The notes beneath the pieces were generated by a model. That model ran no database searches, had not been told where the DNA came from, and saw nothing but the letters and a program-made list of their open reading frames with translations. From positions 1,475,440 through 1,539,439 of the forward strand of contig OOIN01000007.1 in NCBI GenBank assembly GCA_900323505.1: a stretch of 64,000 nucleotides of DNA, written 5' to 3'. This stretch comes from Ustilago trichophora (taxonomy: Eukaryota; Basidiomycota; Ustilaginomycetes; Ustilaginales; Ustilaginaceae). Below are positions 44,308-53,716 of the stretch, in pieces; the stretch's first letter is position 1; each line of letters begins with the position of its first letter. The position numbers were made by a program, and so were the translations under genes.

Positions 44308-46248
44308 ATGCGGATTTCCGACCACAACCCCACACTGTTCTTCGAACATGTCAACAACAGACGGTATCATGCCATCTTCACCTTTCGAGGCAGTCTTGCC
44401 GTCCGCTTCCATCCACCTTTTCGGCAATTCGTAGATCTGAGAAAGATGAATGGATCACAGGGAGATCCGATGGACGGAGGCAACATAGCCAATCTTCACC
44501 AGGCACCGCCAGACCATCATGTGCCTTTAGATCACCTTCGTTCGTTGTACTACAGGCCAGCACTGGGTTCTGGCATTCTTGTGCCTTCTTCCGAAGTATC
44601 TATCCACCAGTCCTCTCCCCATACAGACCAATCCGGAAGCTTGGAACGAAACCAATCGCCAAATTTGGGCACACCCACCAACTGGCAACACCACGCTCGT
44701 GCGGACAGCAACCCCTCCAGGTCGTCCAGATCCGCGGCTTCGTCGTTCTGGTCGTACAACGTACCACATGCTCATCCGGAATCGCACGTTAGTATCCTTG
44801 CCCAAGCACAAGCGCAAGCTTCGGCCTTGCCGTCGCTGCAAACAGCGCCACAAGATCCTGCATCGAGATCAATATCCCCTTCCACTTCTCACCTCCAGCA
44901 ACGCCAGCTGAGCTACATCCACGCTGCACCTGGATCAACAGCATCTTCCTTCGGTCTCGGTCTTGGACGCATCGAATCAAATCGTAGTCTGCTCGGGCCC
45001 GCTGCCATCGCTGCATCCACATCATACGGCTACCTTCCCACGCGAGTTCTGCCCGTCGAAGAGAAGAAGCGCATCCTCGTGACCGGAGGTGCCGGTTTCG
45101 TCGGCTCCCACCTGGTCGACCGACTCATGCTCATGGGCCACGAAGTGCTGGTCATCGACAACTTTTTCACCGGCCAAAAGAGCAACGTCTCGCAATGGGT
45201 TGGACACCCCAACTTTGAGCTGATTCGACACGACGTCGTCGAACCACTCATTATCGAAGTTGATCAGATCTATCACCTCGCCTGCCCTGCCAGTCCCATC
45301 TCTTACCAGGCGAACCAGATCAAGACCATCAAGACCAACTTTTTGGGGACGCTCAACTCTTTGGGATTGGCAAAGCGCACCAAAGCGAGATTCCTGCTTG
45401 CGAGCACCTCGGAAGTATATGGCGATCCCGACGTGCACCCACAGCCCGAGACGTACAACGGCAATGTCAACCCCGTTGGCCCTCGCGCCTGCTATGATGA
45501 AGGAAAGCGCGTTGCAGAGACACTCACCTACGGATACTATTATCAGGACGGGGTGGATGTGAGAGTAGCACGGATTTTCAACACCTACGGCCCACGTATG
45601 CATCCCCACGACGGACGTGTGGTTAGCAATTTGATCCTTCAAGCGTTGCGCAGGGAGCCACTGACGGTGTTCGGAGATGGGTCACAGACGAGAAGCTTCA
45701 TGTTCATCCACGATCTTATCGATGGCTTGATATCGCTGATGAATGCTGAAGCGCTTCCTGCAACCGCATCGCCTCTGCAGCCTCAAGGCGGACATGCAGC
45801 AGCATTAAAGGCGGCAGATATCATGACGGAAGCTGCAGACACCATCATTCCCTCCACGTCCTCCATCGACACTCCAAAACCCGCCCCTACGGCTGAAACT
45901 GAATCCTCTTCCTACTTCACCGACCCACACCAACTTGACGTCCACACACCGGTCAATTTGGGCAATCCGGCCGAATTCACCATTATGGAGCTCGTTCAGC
46001 TCGTTCAGAAATGCGTCGCCACGGTTAAAGCGCAAGATTCCAATCCTTCGATTCCCGCTGCTGAGGAGAGCACGCTGAAATCGGAAATCCGCTTCTTCGC
46101 TATGCCAAAGGACGACCCAAAGCAGCGCAAGCCGGACATCACACGTGCGACGAGTCTGCTAGACTGGTATCCGAGGTGGAAGCTCCAAGACGGTCTGGAG
46201 GAGATGACAAGATGGTATTGGGAGCGTATTAAGGAGGGGTCGCTCTAA
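44308..46248 (+). CDS. UXS1: UDP-glucuronate decarboxylase (UDP-xylose synthase)
   Basis: The enzyme converts UDP-glucuronate to UDP-xylose with bound NAD. The extended SDR core spans about residues 250-640: [14 protein letters not shown] (NAD loop), [42 protein letters not shown], the catalytic pair in CYDEGKR (YxxxK, about residue 395), [20 protein letters not shown] and [16 protein letters not shown]. These are signature segments of UXS rather than other epimerases. Two features depart from the norm: a 250-residue Ser/Gln-rich N-terminal extension without a clear membrane anchor, and a low-complexity insert of about 70 residues between the DLIDGL helix and the [10 protein letters not shown] strand. 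The start at 44308 or at 44446 cannot be decided. Basidiomycetes use UDP-xylose for capsule or glycan synthesis. Confidence 0.9.
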   Translation: MRISDHNPTLFFEHVNNRRYHAIFTFRGSLAVRFHPPFRQFVDLRKMNGSQGDPMDGGNIANLHQAPPDHHVPLDHLRSLYYRPALGSGILVPSSEVSIHQSSPHTDQSGSLERNQSPNLGTPTNWQHHARADSNPSRSSRSAASSFWSYNVPHAHPESHVSILAQAQAQASALPSLQTAPQDPASRSISPSTSHLQQRQLSYIHAAPGSTASSFGLGLGRIESNRSLLGPAAIAASTSYGYLPTRVLPVEEKKRILVTGGAGFVGSHLVDRLMLMGHEVLVIDNFFTGQKSNVSQWVGHPNFELIRHDVVEPLIIEVDQIYHLACPASPISYQANQIKTIKTNFLGTLNSLGLAKRTKARFLLASTSEVYGDPDVHPQPETYNGNVNPVGPRACYDEGKRVAETLTYGYYYQDGVDVRVARIFNTYGPRMHPHDGRVVSNLILQALRREPLTVFGDGSQTRSFMFIHDLIDGLISLMNAEALPATASPLQPQGGHAAALKAADIMTEAADTIIPSTSSIDTPKPAPTAETESSSYFTDPHQLDVHTPVNLGNPAEFTIMELVQLVQKCVATVKAQDSNPSIPAAEESTLKSEIRFFAMPKDDPKQRKPDITRATSLLDWYPRWKLQDGLEEMTRWYWERIKEGSL

Positions 46249-46421
46249 CCTGGCAACCTCTCCTCTCTCTACAGAATAGATTTTAGAACTTCCATCGTTT
46301 GTAAAGGGCACACAACATTGAAACAAAGCCACCATCAGACACACACACACACATAAAAGTAAGGAAGTGTTGCTGATGTTATCGGTGAACGTGAGTTGTG
46401 ATTGCACCATACGCCATCAGA

Positions 46422-48236
46422 CTAGTACCCTGTAGGACCCTGAATATCGTATCTCTTTCCTCGTACTGCCCAGAGACCCCAGTTGGCCTTGACGGCGACA
46501 CGCGGGTCAAAATCAGCCACGGCCCACTGCTGCGAGGCAAAAACGTTCTCACCTGGCGTGATCAACCAGTCAAACTCTCCCCGGACACCGTCGACGCTCT
46601 CGAAGGCGAGCACGTCTCGCTCGACATCGGCAGGCGAGAAGCCCGTTGCGATGAGGGCGCACCGAGTGGAGAGAATCTGGCCGATGGCACGCGCCCACTC
46701 ACGCTGCGCCTGGACAACGGGGGCAGCGGTGAGCGCGGTGAAAGTGTGCCCATCGGGCGAGGTGAGGACTGGCGCAGGCTCTTCAGATGGGATATCACCG
46801 CCCTCGGGAGAGGATGTTGCGTCGACAGTGTAGGCAGCCCTGCTCGGTGCTTCCGAGGCGGCAGCGCCATTGATATGCTCCTGCTGCTCTGCGATCTGTG
46901 CTTTGGCGAGCTCTACAGCGTCATCGGCTGCCTTCTGGGCGGAGGCCTCGGTAGATTCGGCACTCTCAGCTCCAGCGGCGTGGTAGGTACTCTTGGCGCG
47001 AGCAAAGTGTGCTTCGTGGTCGCGATCGTCCTGTCTCGCCTTGTCAGCTTCTTCCACAGCAATCTGCGAAGGGAATCCGAAACCGGGGCTGAAGGCGAAG
47101 AATACATCCGTGTATGCATCGAAGGGCTCCAACTGCGCATGGACGTCCTCATACTTGGACTGAATTGTGGTGATCGTCAAACCCTCGGACACGACAACGG
47201 TGCGGCTGGGCACGCCATAGTTGGACTTGCGAACACGACCCTTGTGCATCGAGATGCCACCCGAACCTGGACCTGCACGCTCCTGCATCTGGATCTGCTT
47301 CTCGCTCGGGATATGCGCTTCAGGACCAATCAGGAAGAGATGGAGGGGCACGCCGGGGAACATGTAAGTGAGCTGGTCCCACACTGCTGGCGGCAGCGTG
47401 CTCTCTGCTCTGGCACCGACAACAAAGATCCTCATCTTGTCCAAAGAAGGCTTGTCGCCAGCCTTGGGGTGCAGTGTCTGTCGCAGAGCGATCATGCTCC
47501 TTAAACCTTCGTGCGTGAGTCTGCGCGATTTCTTGGTGTAAGGGCTGTTCTCGTGAATCACAGCGCCCATGGTGGTGGGGAACGTCAACAGCTTGCTAAC
47601 ATGCCTGCGACTGCGATCGGACTCTATCGAGTTGAAGTTTCTCGTGTAGAAAAACACGTCCCAGTTGGACATGTTGATGGTTTCCTCGAAGCCCTGTGGA
47701 CCTGGCAGCTTGAATTCGGCCATCTCGCGACCGCTGCGCAGATCGTGTTCGTCCTCGTTGGCTTCGCGCAGACGGGCTACATATTTGCCGTGCTCGGTGT
47801 CCTCTGCCCACTCCTTCTCGCTGTAGTGCGTGGGCCAACCGCAGTCGGGGCATTCAAAATTGACCAGGCGGCGCACTTTGTACTTGCTCATGCTGACGGG
47901 GCAAGGCGCCAGCGAGCGAATGCGTTCGCCGCGCTCACGAATCGAAGGGATGGGCGACTTGGAGAACGGGTGGAAGAGGTCATCCTGTGACAGCAGCGGT
48001 TTCTTGGCAGCACGGGGTGGGAGGGCGAATGGGTCGTTCTTCTTGTCCTTCTTGCCGCCAAAGAGTGAGAAGCCAAAGAGGTTACGGCGTTGGCCGAGTT
48101 GTGTTTGTGCCAAGGTGAGGTTAGAAGTGGTGGATGCTCTGTGGGACGAGGCAAGGAGGGGTGCTGAGAGGTGTCGAAGTGGGGCCGAGCGAATAGCTCC
48201 GCCGGCATGTGTGAGGGGACGAGATGCTGCCTTCAT
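46422..48236 (-). CDS. MSS51: Mss51-type mitochondrial COX1 translational activator
   Basis: Fungal Mss51 activates translation of mitochondrial COX1 mRNA and binds newly made Cox1. This 604-residue protein has a basic mitochondrial-type N-terminus (RHLSAPLLASSHRASTT region) and then the Mss51 core: CPVSMSKYKVRRLVNFECP with two Cys-Pro motifs (the heme-regulatory CPX type described for yeast Mss51), CGWPTHYSEKEW, NMSNWDVFFYTRNFNSIE, RHVSKLLTFPTTMGAVIHE and ALRQTLHP. Later sections (FVVGARAEST, FPGVPLHLFLIGPEAH, FFAFSPGFGFPSQI) match the C-terminal domain. The ATG at 48236 was chosen since the upstream frame starts only with TTG. An Ala/Glu-rich insert near residues 430-500 looks lineage-specific. 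It is divergent from VPS23. Confidence 0.88.
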   Translation of the reverse strand: MKAASRPLTHAGGAIRSAPLRHLSAPLLASSHRASTTSNLTLAQTQLGQRRNLFGFSLFGGKKDKKNDPFALPPRAAKKPLLSQDDLFHPFSKSPIPSIRERGERIRSLAPCPVSMSKYKVRRLVNFECPDCGWPTHYSEKEWAEDTEHGKYVARLREANEDEHDLRSGREMAEFKLPGPQGFEETINMSNWDVFFYTRNFNSIESDRSRRHVSKLLTFPTTMGAVIHENSPYTKKSRRLTHEGLRSMIALRQTLHPKAGDKPSLDKMRIFVVGARAESTLPPAVWDQLTYMFPGVPLHLFLIGPEAHIPSEKQIQMQERAGPGSGGISMHKGRVRKSNYGVPSRTVVVSEGLTITTIQSKYEDVHAQLEPFDAYTDVFFAFSPGFGFPSQIAVEEADKARQDDRDHEAHFARAKSTYHAAGAESAESTEASAQKAADDAVELAKAQIAEQQEHINGAAASEAPSRAAYTVDATSSPEGGDIPSEEPAPVLTSPDGHTFTALTAAPVVQAQREWARAIGQILSTRCALIATGFSPADVERDVLAFESVDGVRGEFDWLITPGENVFASQQWAVADFDPRVAVKANWGLWAVRGKRYDIQGPTGY

Positions 48237-48643
48237 CGTTGCAGCCTTTAGGCACTGAGGGTGCAAGCGATATTGGCCTTGGATAGAGGAATGCCTGCAG
48301 ACAGAGAAGAAGTAGAAAGGAGGACGAGAAAAAGTCCGAGGTGGAGAAGGCCAAGCTCTTTCTTCTTGGACGGATCACCTCAGCCGTCGATTTTAATTGA
48401 AATCTCGGATCGCTGTTGTTGAAATCCCCGATCTGCCAAGACATCGGCGCATGTGCCAATCTCTGCCCAAATCGCCGTGGACTGGTCCTGACTCAAGTAA
48501 AAGGCGAACGGACCAGCATTCGTGCAATCACTTCGATCTTGCCGAGACCAACGCATGGCATCCGCTCGTCCTTCTACCTTCACATACACTTGGCTTCCCG
48601 TCCCTTTGTAGAGCTATCGGCCTCATTGGCACACGTGCCCACC
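48237..48643. promoter_or_regulatory. divergent promoter region, MSS51 / VPS23
   Basis: 407 bp between divergent starts. The VPS23 frame stays open upstream to 48416, but those codons show no UEV similarity and are taken as leader. No clear binding site stands out. Confidence 0.4.
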
Positions 48644-50641
48644 ATGAACCATGCTGTGGTGCAAAGATGGCTTCGCAGCGTACTCGGTCCTTACGCCGAC
48701 CGCGACCGAGTCTTTGCTGATGTGGATCGAGCTCTGATCGCCGTCTCATCCCTCTCACCCAAGACCGAGGTCTTCACCTTCAATGATGGTCGAACACAGC
48801 TCCTCCTCACCCTGGACGGTACCATTCCAGTCGAATTTCGGAATACGACCTACAACATTCCTGTAGCCTACTGGATCCCGCAAGACTACCCTCGAGAGCC
48901 GCCCATGGCCTTTGTGGCGCCTACACCGGATATGGCCATTCGCAAGGGCCCCCATGTCGATCCTAGCGGAGAGATTGGTGGTGAATACCTCGCAAGGTGG
49001 CGAAGTAAGCCCGAGGCATGCAACTTGCTCGATCTGATTCATGACTGTCAGCAAATGTTTGGCCGAGAGCCGCCGGTGTACGCCAAACCCAAGCCGACTC
49101 CGGTCTATGCTACTGCTGCGACTCCACAGCACCGCTTTCAGCCTTTGACACCGCAGCAGGCTACATCTTCAAACGCATTTATTCACAGATCTGGTTCCCC
49201 TTCCCTCTTAGCGTCGCCACGATCGCCCGAGACTGCAGCGGGCCCATCTTTCCACAGTCCAAGCACACACGATCCACGCCAAAAGCCACCACCGCCAGCA
49301 CCTGGCCCATCTGGCTCCCAAGAACCATCGCAAGCACCTCATCGTCCACCAAAGCCCTCCTCTTCGCTGGGTCCAGATGGCGCAATTTACGCTCACAGTC
49401 CGCGAAATTCAATGTCCCACACCGATCCATATGGCTCGCCAGCGCCGTTGCCTGCGCGAGACATGCAATCGCCGCAACAGACCGGTTCGCAGCGCGTTGG
49501 AGGAGAGGAAGCATACAGGCGATTGTCGGGACCGGGCTATGCACCAGCAGCGTTCCACCCTTCCCAAAATGCTACGCCTCCTCGGCTGCAATATGCACCA
49601 TCGCCTACAAGTGGGCCACACTCTCCTTCACCAGCGTCTCAATGGCAGCCACATGCCCAAGATCATCAAATCGCATCCAACCAGCGTCATGGCTCGCAGC
49701 AATTTCCTCAGCATCAGCAGCAGCAGCAGCAACAACATCAACCACAGCAGCGCTCACGAACATATCCTTCTTCTGATTCTAATGCAGGATTTCATCCCGG
49801 TGTACATCAGCCTCCTTACAACGGAAGCGCTGTTCCGCATCAGCCAAATCAATCTGGACCTCCGGCACAGCATCAGCCTCCGAACGGACCTGGTGTACCC
49901 CCACTGCCACCTGTTCCGGGCCCACACCCATACCAACCCGCTCATCTCGCCGGTCCAGCATCGACGCCCGCTGCCAATGGCTACCGAGACTCGCCTCAAC
50001 CTCCCTTCGCCGCGCCCAAACCCAAAGGAATCAGCTTGCTCGACGAGGATGATGCTTCCACCAGTAGCGGTTTTGACTCTTCCCCAAACGCAGTGACTCT
50101 CTCTCATCCTGCTGGCACGACAGCGCCTCCACCACCACGCCCGATCAATCCCGAGCTACTTGCCCTGCACGATCGGCTCTTCACTAAAATCGACTCACGT
50201 CTCTCTACCCTCGCCTCCACCCTCCAGGCGTCGAACGCGCGTCTCGAAGTGCTTTCTAGCGATCTCGACCGCGGCCTCCCCGCCATCGAGGATGAAATGT
50301 CGCGCCTCAAAGCCGTCCGCGATGTCTGTCAGACCACAGGCGACCGTCTTGCCTCTTCCGTCAACGAGATTACGGAGAGCGTCCGCACTCTGCAGGCGAG
50401 AGAAGATCCGGATCCGGACAGCATGGTGTTGGCGACGAGTATTGTTGGGAACCAGCTGGTAGACCTGGTCGCCGAGGATAACGCCATTGAGGACACGTTG
50501 TATCATTTGGGTAGAGCGCTCAATGCGGAAAGGATTGATCTAGACCGGTTCTTGAAGCAGACGAGGATGTTAGCTAGGGAACAGTTTATGAGAAGAGCGC
50601 TGGCTATGAAGATTAGTGAGGGGATGGGATGGGCGCAGTGA
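48644..50641 (+). CDS. VPS23: ESCRT-I subunit Vps23/TSG101
   Basis: The 665-residue protein has a UEV (catalytically dead ubiquitin-conjugating-like) domain at residues 1-145: VQRWLRSVLGPYADRDRVF, LTLDGTIPVEFRNTTYNIPV, YWIPQDYPREPPMAFV, and the C-terminal ACNLLDLIHDCQQMFGREPP helix. A 330-residue Pro/Gln/His-rich linker follows, with a CAG-encoded Gln run near 49715. A coiled-coil segment is at about 510-600, and the steadiness box lies at the end (DNAIEDTLYHLGRALNAE, LDRFLKQTRMLAREQFMRR). TSG101/Vps23 binds ubiquitinated cargo and PTAP-type ligands on endosomes. The ATG at 48644 (CCACCATGA) sits directly before the UEV, as in relatives. Confidence 0.93.
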   Translation: MNHAVVQRWLRSVLGPYADRDRVFADVDRALIAVSSLSPKTEVFTFNDGRTQLLLTLDGTIPVEFRNTTYNIPVAYWIPQDYPREPPMAFVAPTPDMAIRKGPHVDPSGEIGGEYLARWRSKPEACNLLDLIHDCQQMFGREPPVYAKPKPTPVYATAATPQHRFQPLTPQQATSSNAFIHRSGSPSLLASPRSPETAAGPSFHSPSTHDPRQKPPPPAPGPSGSQEPSQAPHRPPKPSSSLGPDGAIYAHSPRNSMSHTDPYGSPAPLPARDMQSPQQTGSQRVGGEEAYRRLSGPGYAPAAFHPSQNATPPRLQYAPSPTSGPHSPSPASQWQPHAQDHQIASNQRHGSQQFPQHQQQQQQQHQPQQRSRTYPSSDSNAGFHPGVHQPPYNGSAVPHQPNQSGPPAQHQPPNGPGVPPLPPVPGPHPYQPAHLAGPASTPAANGYRDSPQPPFAAPKPKGISLLDEDDASTSSGFDSSPNAVTLSHPAGTTAPPPPRPINPELLALHDRLFTKIDSRLSTLASTLQASNARLEVLSSDLDRGLPAIEDEMSRLKAVRDVCQTTGDRLASSVNEITESVRTLQAREDPDPDSMVLATSIVGNQLVDLVAEDNAIEDTLYHLGRALNAERIDLDRFLKQTRMLAREQFMRRALAMKISEGMGWAQ

Positions 50642-51368
50642 AGACGCTTGATTGCATCGCCATAGCATGTTCTGTTCGAGCACGATGTGAATGCTACATG
50701 TTGATATCACAGGGACATACAGAGAAGAACGGACGTGACAAGATGGTGTTGCTGAGCAGCAGACGCGAGGCCAATTTACAACTAGACTGAGCAGTGCTGC
50801 GGCTGCTGCTGCTGCCGCTGCTGAACTGTTCTTCTGACCAGAGCAAAAAGACTCGAGCGCTGTTGGGCTGCTGAATGTTGGTTTCAGTTGGCTGCACCGT
50901 ACCAAGTGCCGCCGTTGAGGACCATGCTTTGCGCCACGCACAGACATCTTGGAACAATCAGATGTGCTGAACGTGCTCGGAAGAGGGTGACTTCAGTAAC
51001 CGTGCATAAAGGTGCTGAAAGGTGCTAGCAAGGTGCTAGGCACGAGAATCTCGATTCAGCAGCCGTGATGCGAGAGTGTGAGTGCTAGACCCAGGAGGAC
51101 GAGCAGGTAGGAGTGCTGGTAGCTCAACCATGAGCACATTGGTAACAAAATTCATGAATTAGTCCAGCGCCTGTGTTGGTTGCGCACTGATCAATTTCAA
51201 CATTCCCCACCTTGTCTGGTGGTAGTGACTTGCATGATGGCCTTCATTCTGATTGTACCTTGCATGAGCCCCACCATCTAGCATACCAACCCAACCTTTG
51301 CCATCACTGTCATCACCAGCATTGCCTACATCTGTTATCAAACCTTCTTTCACAGCTCTGACTCTGCA
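50642..51368. other. transition from core to subtelomere, no gene seen
   Basis: The last confident housekeeping gene ends at 50641. The next 730 bp has no recognisable gene; a CTG/GCTGCTGCC run lies at about 50795-50822, and AGGTGCT is repeated three times at 51009-51041. Beyond this point the composition and repeat content differ from the core. Confidence 0.55.
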
Positions 51369-51578
51369 ATGACTACACCATCAGTTTCCAATCCCTCTAT
51401 GGCATCTTATGCTACTTATGCTGATGATTGTGACCAAGAAGAAGCTTGGCTTCAACAAGCAGCTGCTGAGCTGAGCAATGGAATGCACTCCAGCATCTGT
51501 AAAGCTGCAGCTGCAGACAACATCCTGGAATCAACACTGCATGGCCAACTGTCAGGGGCTATGTGCCTTACTTTGTGA
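51369..51578 (+). pseudogene. fragment resembling the psq/CENP-B-type HTH of a DDE transposase
   Basis: A 69-residue frame with ATG. Its second half, SSICKAAAADNILESTLHG, resembles the pipsqueak/CENP-B-type helix-turn-helix start of pogo-like transposases, where AAxxxxxxxSTLxxxLxG is typical. Nothing like the rest of a transposase follows: the frame stops, and telomere-like DNA begins about 45 bp later. It is best read as a truncated relic. The match is short and could be chance. Confidence 0.4.
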
Positions 51579-51623
51579 ATCTGCTTATAGGGATTCTTGA
51601 GATGAGACTGAGTTCAAGGCAGC

Positions 51624-51640
51624 TTAGGGTTACATAGGGC
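51624..51640 (+). repeat. short telomere-like scar
   Basis: TTAGGGTTACATAGGG, one perfect unit plus a degenerate one, in the same orientation as the chromosome-end telomere. It sits directly at the left edge of the 651-bp duplication, whose units begin CCCTAGCCCTAGG. Confidence 0.45.
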
Positions 51641-51641
51641 T

Positions 51642-52945
51642 CCCTAGCCCTAGGCCGCGGTGCGCCAGCCGCGGGAGAAGCACCAGTCCGTCCCGCCAAA
51701 ATGGCCAACCTGACCGCGCTCCGTCAGCCTGAGGGACACGTCAAAAAACACTGGTGCAGTGCCGCAACGGAAAATTCTTTTTCCTTGGCTGGGCAGCGGA
51801 CAGGTGGGTGACGGATGCGTCAAAATTCAGGGAAATTGCTAGCGTGACAGACACGCTCACCCACACTGCTCTAGTGCCTGACAGACCAATCCAACTTTTT
51901 TGGCTGAGCAGCCCACTCACCCAGCAGACTCACTGAGCTGTCCGTCACTTCACTGACTGGCAGACAGGATGAGTGACAGACATGACTGACTGACTGACTT
52001 GGTGAAGTGACAGACGTGACTGACTGGCGGACATGATTGAGGAAGTGACCCGTGCTGCAGACATATGCAGTGATCAGGTGTGTGACGGTGACCAATGTGT
52101 ACCCATAGACTGCGGCAGACAGACAAGGCTCAAATGCCAACACTGACGGACAATGTCAAAAAATATGTCTGCCAAAAAAATCTGATCAGAATGCTGGCCT
52201 CAAAATTGAGAGCGCAATGTGTCCTTGGAGCAAGGAGCGTGACGCGTCTGGGCATGAGTAGACAGATTCTCATTGCACTGCACACAATTTGACCCTAGCC
52301 CTAGGCCGCAGTGCGCCAGCCGCAGGAGAAGCACCAGTCCGTCCCGCCAAAATGGCCAACCTGACCGCGCTCCGTCAGCCTGAGGGACGCGTCAAAAAAC
52401 ACTGGTGCAGTGCCGCAACGGAAAATTCTTTTTCCTTGGCTGGGCAGCGGACAGGTGGGTGACGGACGCGTCAAAATTCAGGGAAATTGCTAGCGTGACA
52501 GACACACTCACCCACACTGCTCTAGTGCCTGACAGACCAATCCAACTTTTTTGGCTGAGCAGCCCACTCACCCAGCAGACTCACTGAGCTGTTTGTCACT
52601 TCACTGACTGGCAGACAGCATGAGTGATGGACATGACTGACTGACTGAGAAGCTTGGTGAAGTGACAGACGTGACTGACTGGCGGACATGATTGAGGAAG
52701 TGATTCCTGCTGCAGACATATGCAGTGATCAGGTGTGTGACGGTGACCAATGTGTACCCATGGACTGCAGCAGACAGACAAAACTCAAATACAAACACTG
52801 ACGGACAATGTCAAAAATCATGTCTGCCAAAAATCTGATCAGAATGCTGGCCTCAAAATTGAGAGCGCAATGTGTCCTTGGAGCAAGGAGTGTGACGCAT
52901 CTGGGCATGAGTAGACAGATTCTCATTGCACCGCGCACAATTTGA
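51642..52945. repeat. 651-bp tandem duplication (two copies)
   Basis: Copy 1 runs from 51642 to about 52292 and copy 2 from 52293 to about 52945. Both start CCCTAGCCCTAGGCCGC and end CACAATTTGA. They differ by scattered substitutions and small indels. Each contains GACTGACTGACT and GACAGAC words, a GGTCCGT-like GC-rich head and the ACGCGTCAAAATTCAGG motif. No protein is recognised within; a 60-residue GTG-start frame is present in both copies. Confidence 0.88.
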
Positions 52946-53716
52946 CTCTGCGCTGACTGACTGACAGACGCGTCAAATTTCAGTAATTTCATCTTGGCAG
53001 CGTGTACATCCTTCAACAGCACTCTGAACAGCGGCTGGTCCGTCAAGTCATGGCTCCTTTGTCTGGAAGCGTGTGAAGGACAATGTTGAGACAACAGTCA
53101 ATGACTCTCACGGCTGGAACCAACAAAGCTAACTCAGATGCTCCCAAATGCAGACCGTTGCTTTGAGTTTGCTTTGTGTTTGACGGACAGCTTTTCTCAC
53201 AGCTTGACTTTGACGTACTTGTCCTTTGTCCGCCATGCACCCACACCCTTGTCTGTCCTTCACACGCTGTACACCTTTGTCTGTTGTCCATTGTCCGTCA
53301 CACACCACAGATCTTTGTCTGCTTGTTGCTCACCACACAGCTTTGTCTGTCCGCCACTGAAACAAAACTTTACACACCGCTCACAGCTCTGCACTATCCT
53401 TTCTTGACTTGATTGCTTTACGGTGTGTGTCTGGATGAGCATGAGCGCAAGTGAACCCATCTCAGCCTTTGTACGTTTCCCTCTTGGACACATTGATTCC
53501 AAGTGGCTGTTGCTGTAACCCATTACGCTTGCTGGAATCCTTGACCGTGTACATCTGACTGTGCTTGCTATGTGCGCTGCTTGTCTCCTCTGAAGCATAT
53601 ATACTGTGCCTTTCTGACCGTTGCTGACCGTCATTGCTCATCAATCCAACAATCCATTCCAGCTTCTCTCTACCGTACTCTACCACTTTTATCCACCGCC
53701 AGCAAATTCTTCAACC
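52946..53716. promoter_or_regulatory. upstream region of the recombinase-helicase gene
   Basis: About 770 bp rich in TTTGTCTG and TGTCCGTC words. It carries a third copy of the GACGCGTCAAATTTCAG motif at 52967-52983. A TATATACTG word near 53599 lies about 120 bp before the ATG and might be a core promoter. Confidence 0.4.

Noticed and set aside
48416..48643. Upstream in-frame extension of VPS23
   Set aside because: The UEV domain begins at the ATG at 48644 in CCACCATG context; upstream residues do not belong to the family.
51754..51936. A 60-residue frame identical in both copies of the 651-bp duplication (also 52405-52587)
   Set aside because: It starts with GTG, has no family signal, and identity rests on only two nucleotide differences that happen to be synonymous, too few to show coding constraint.
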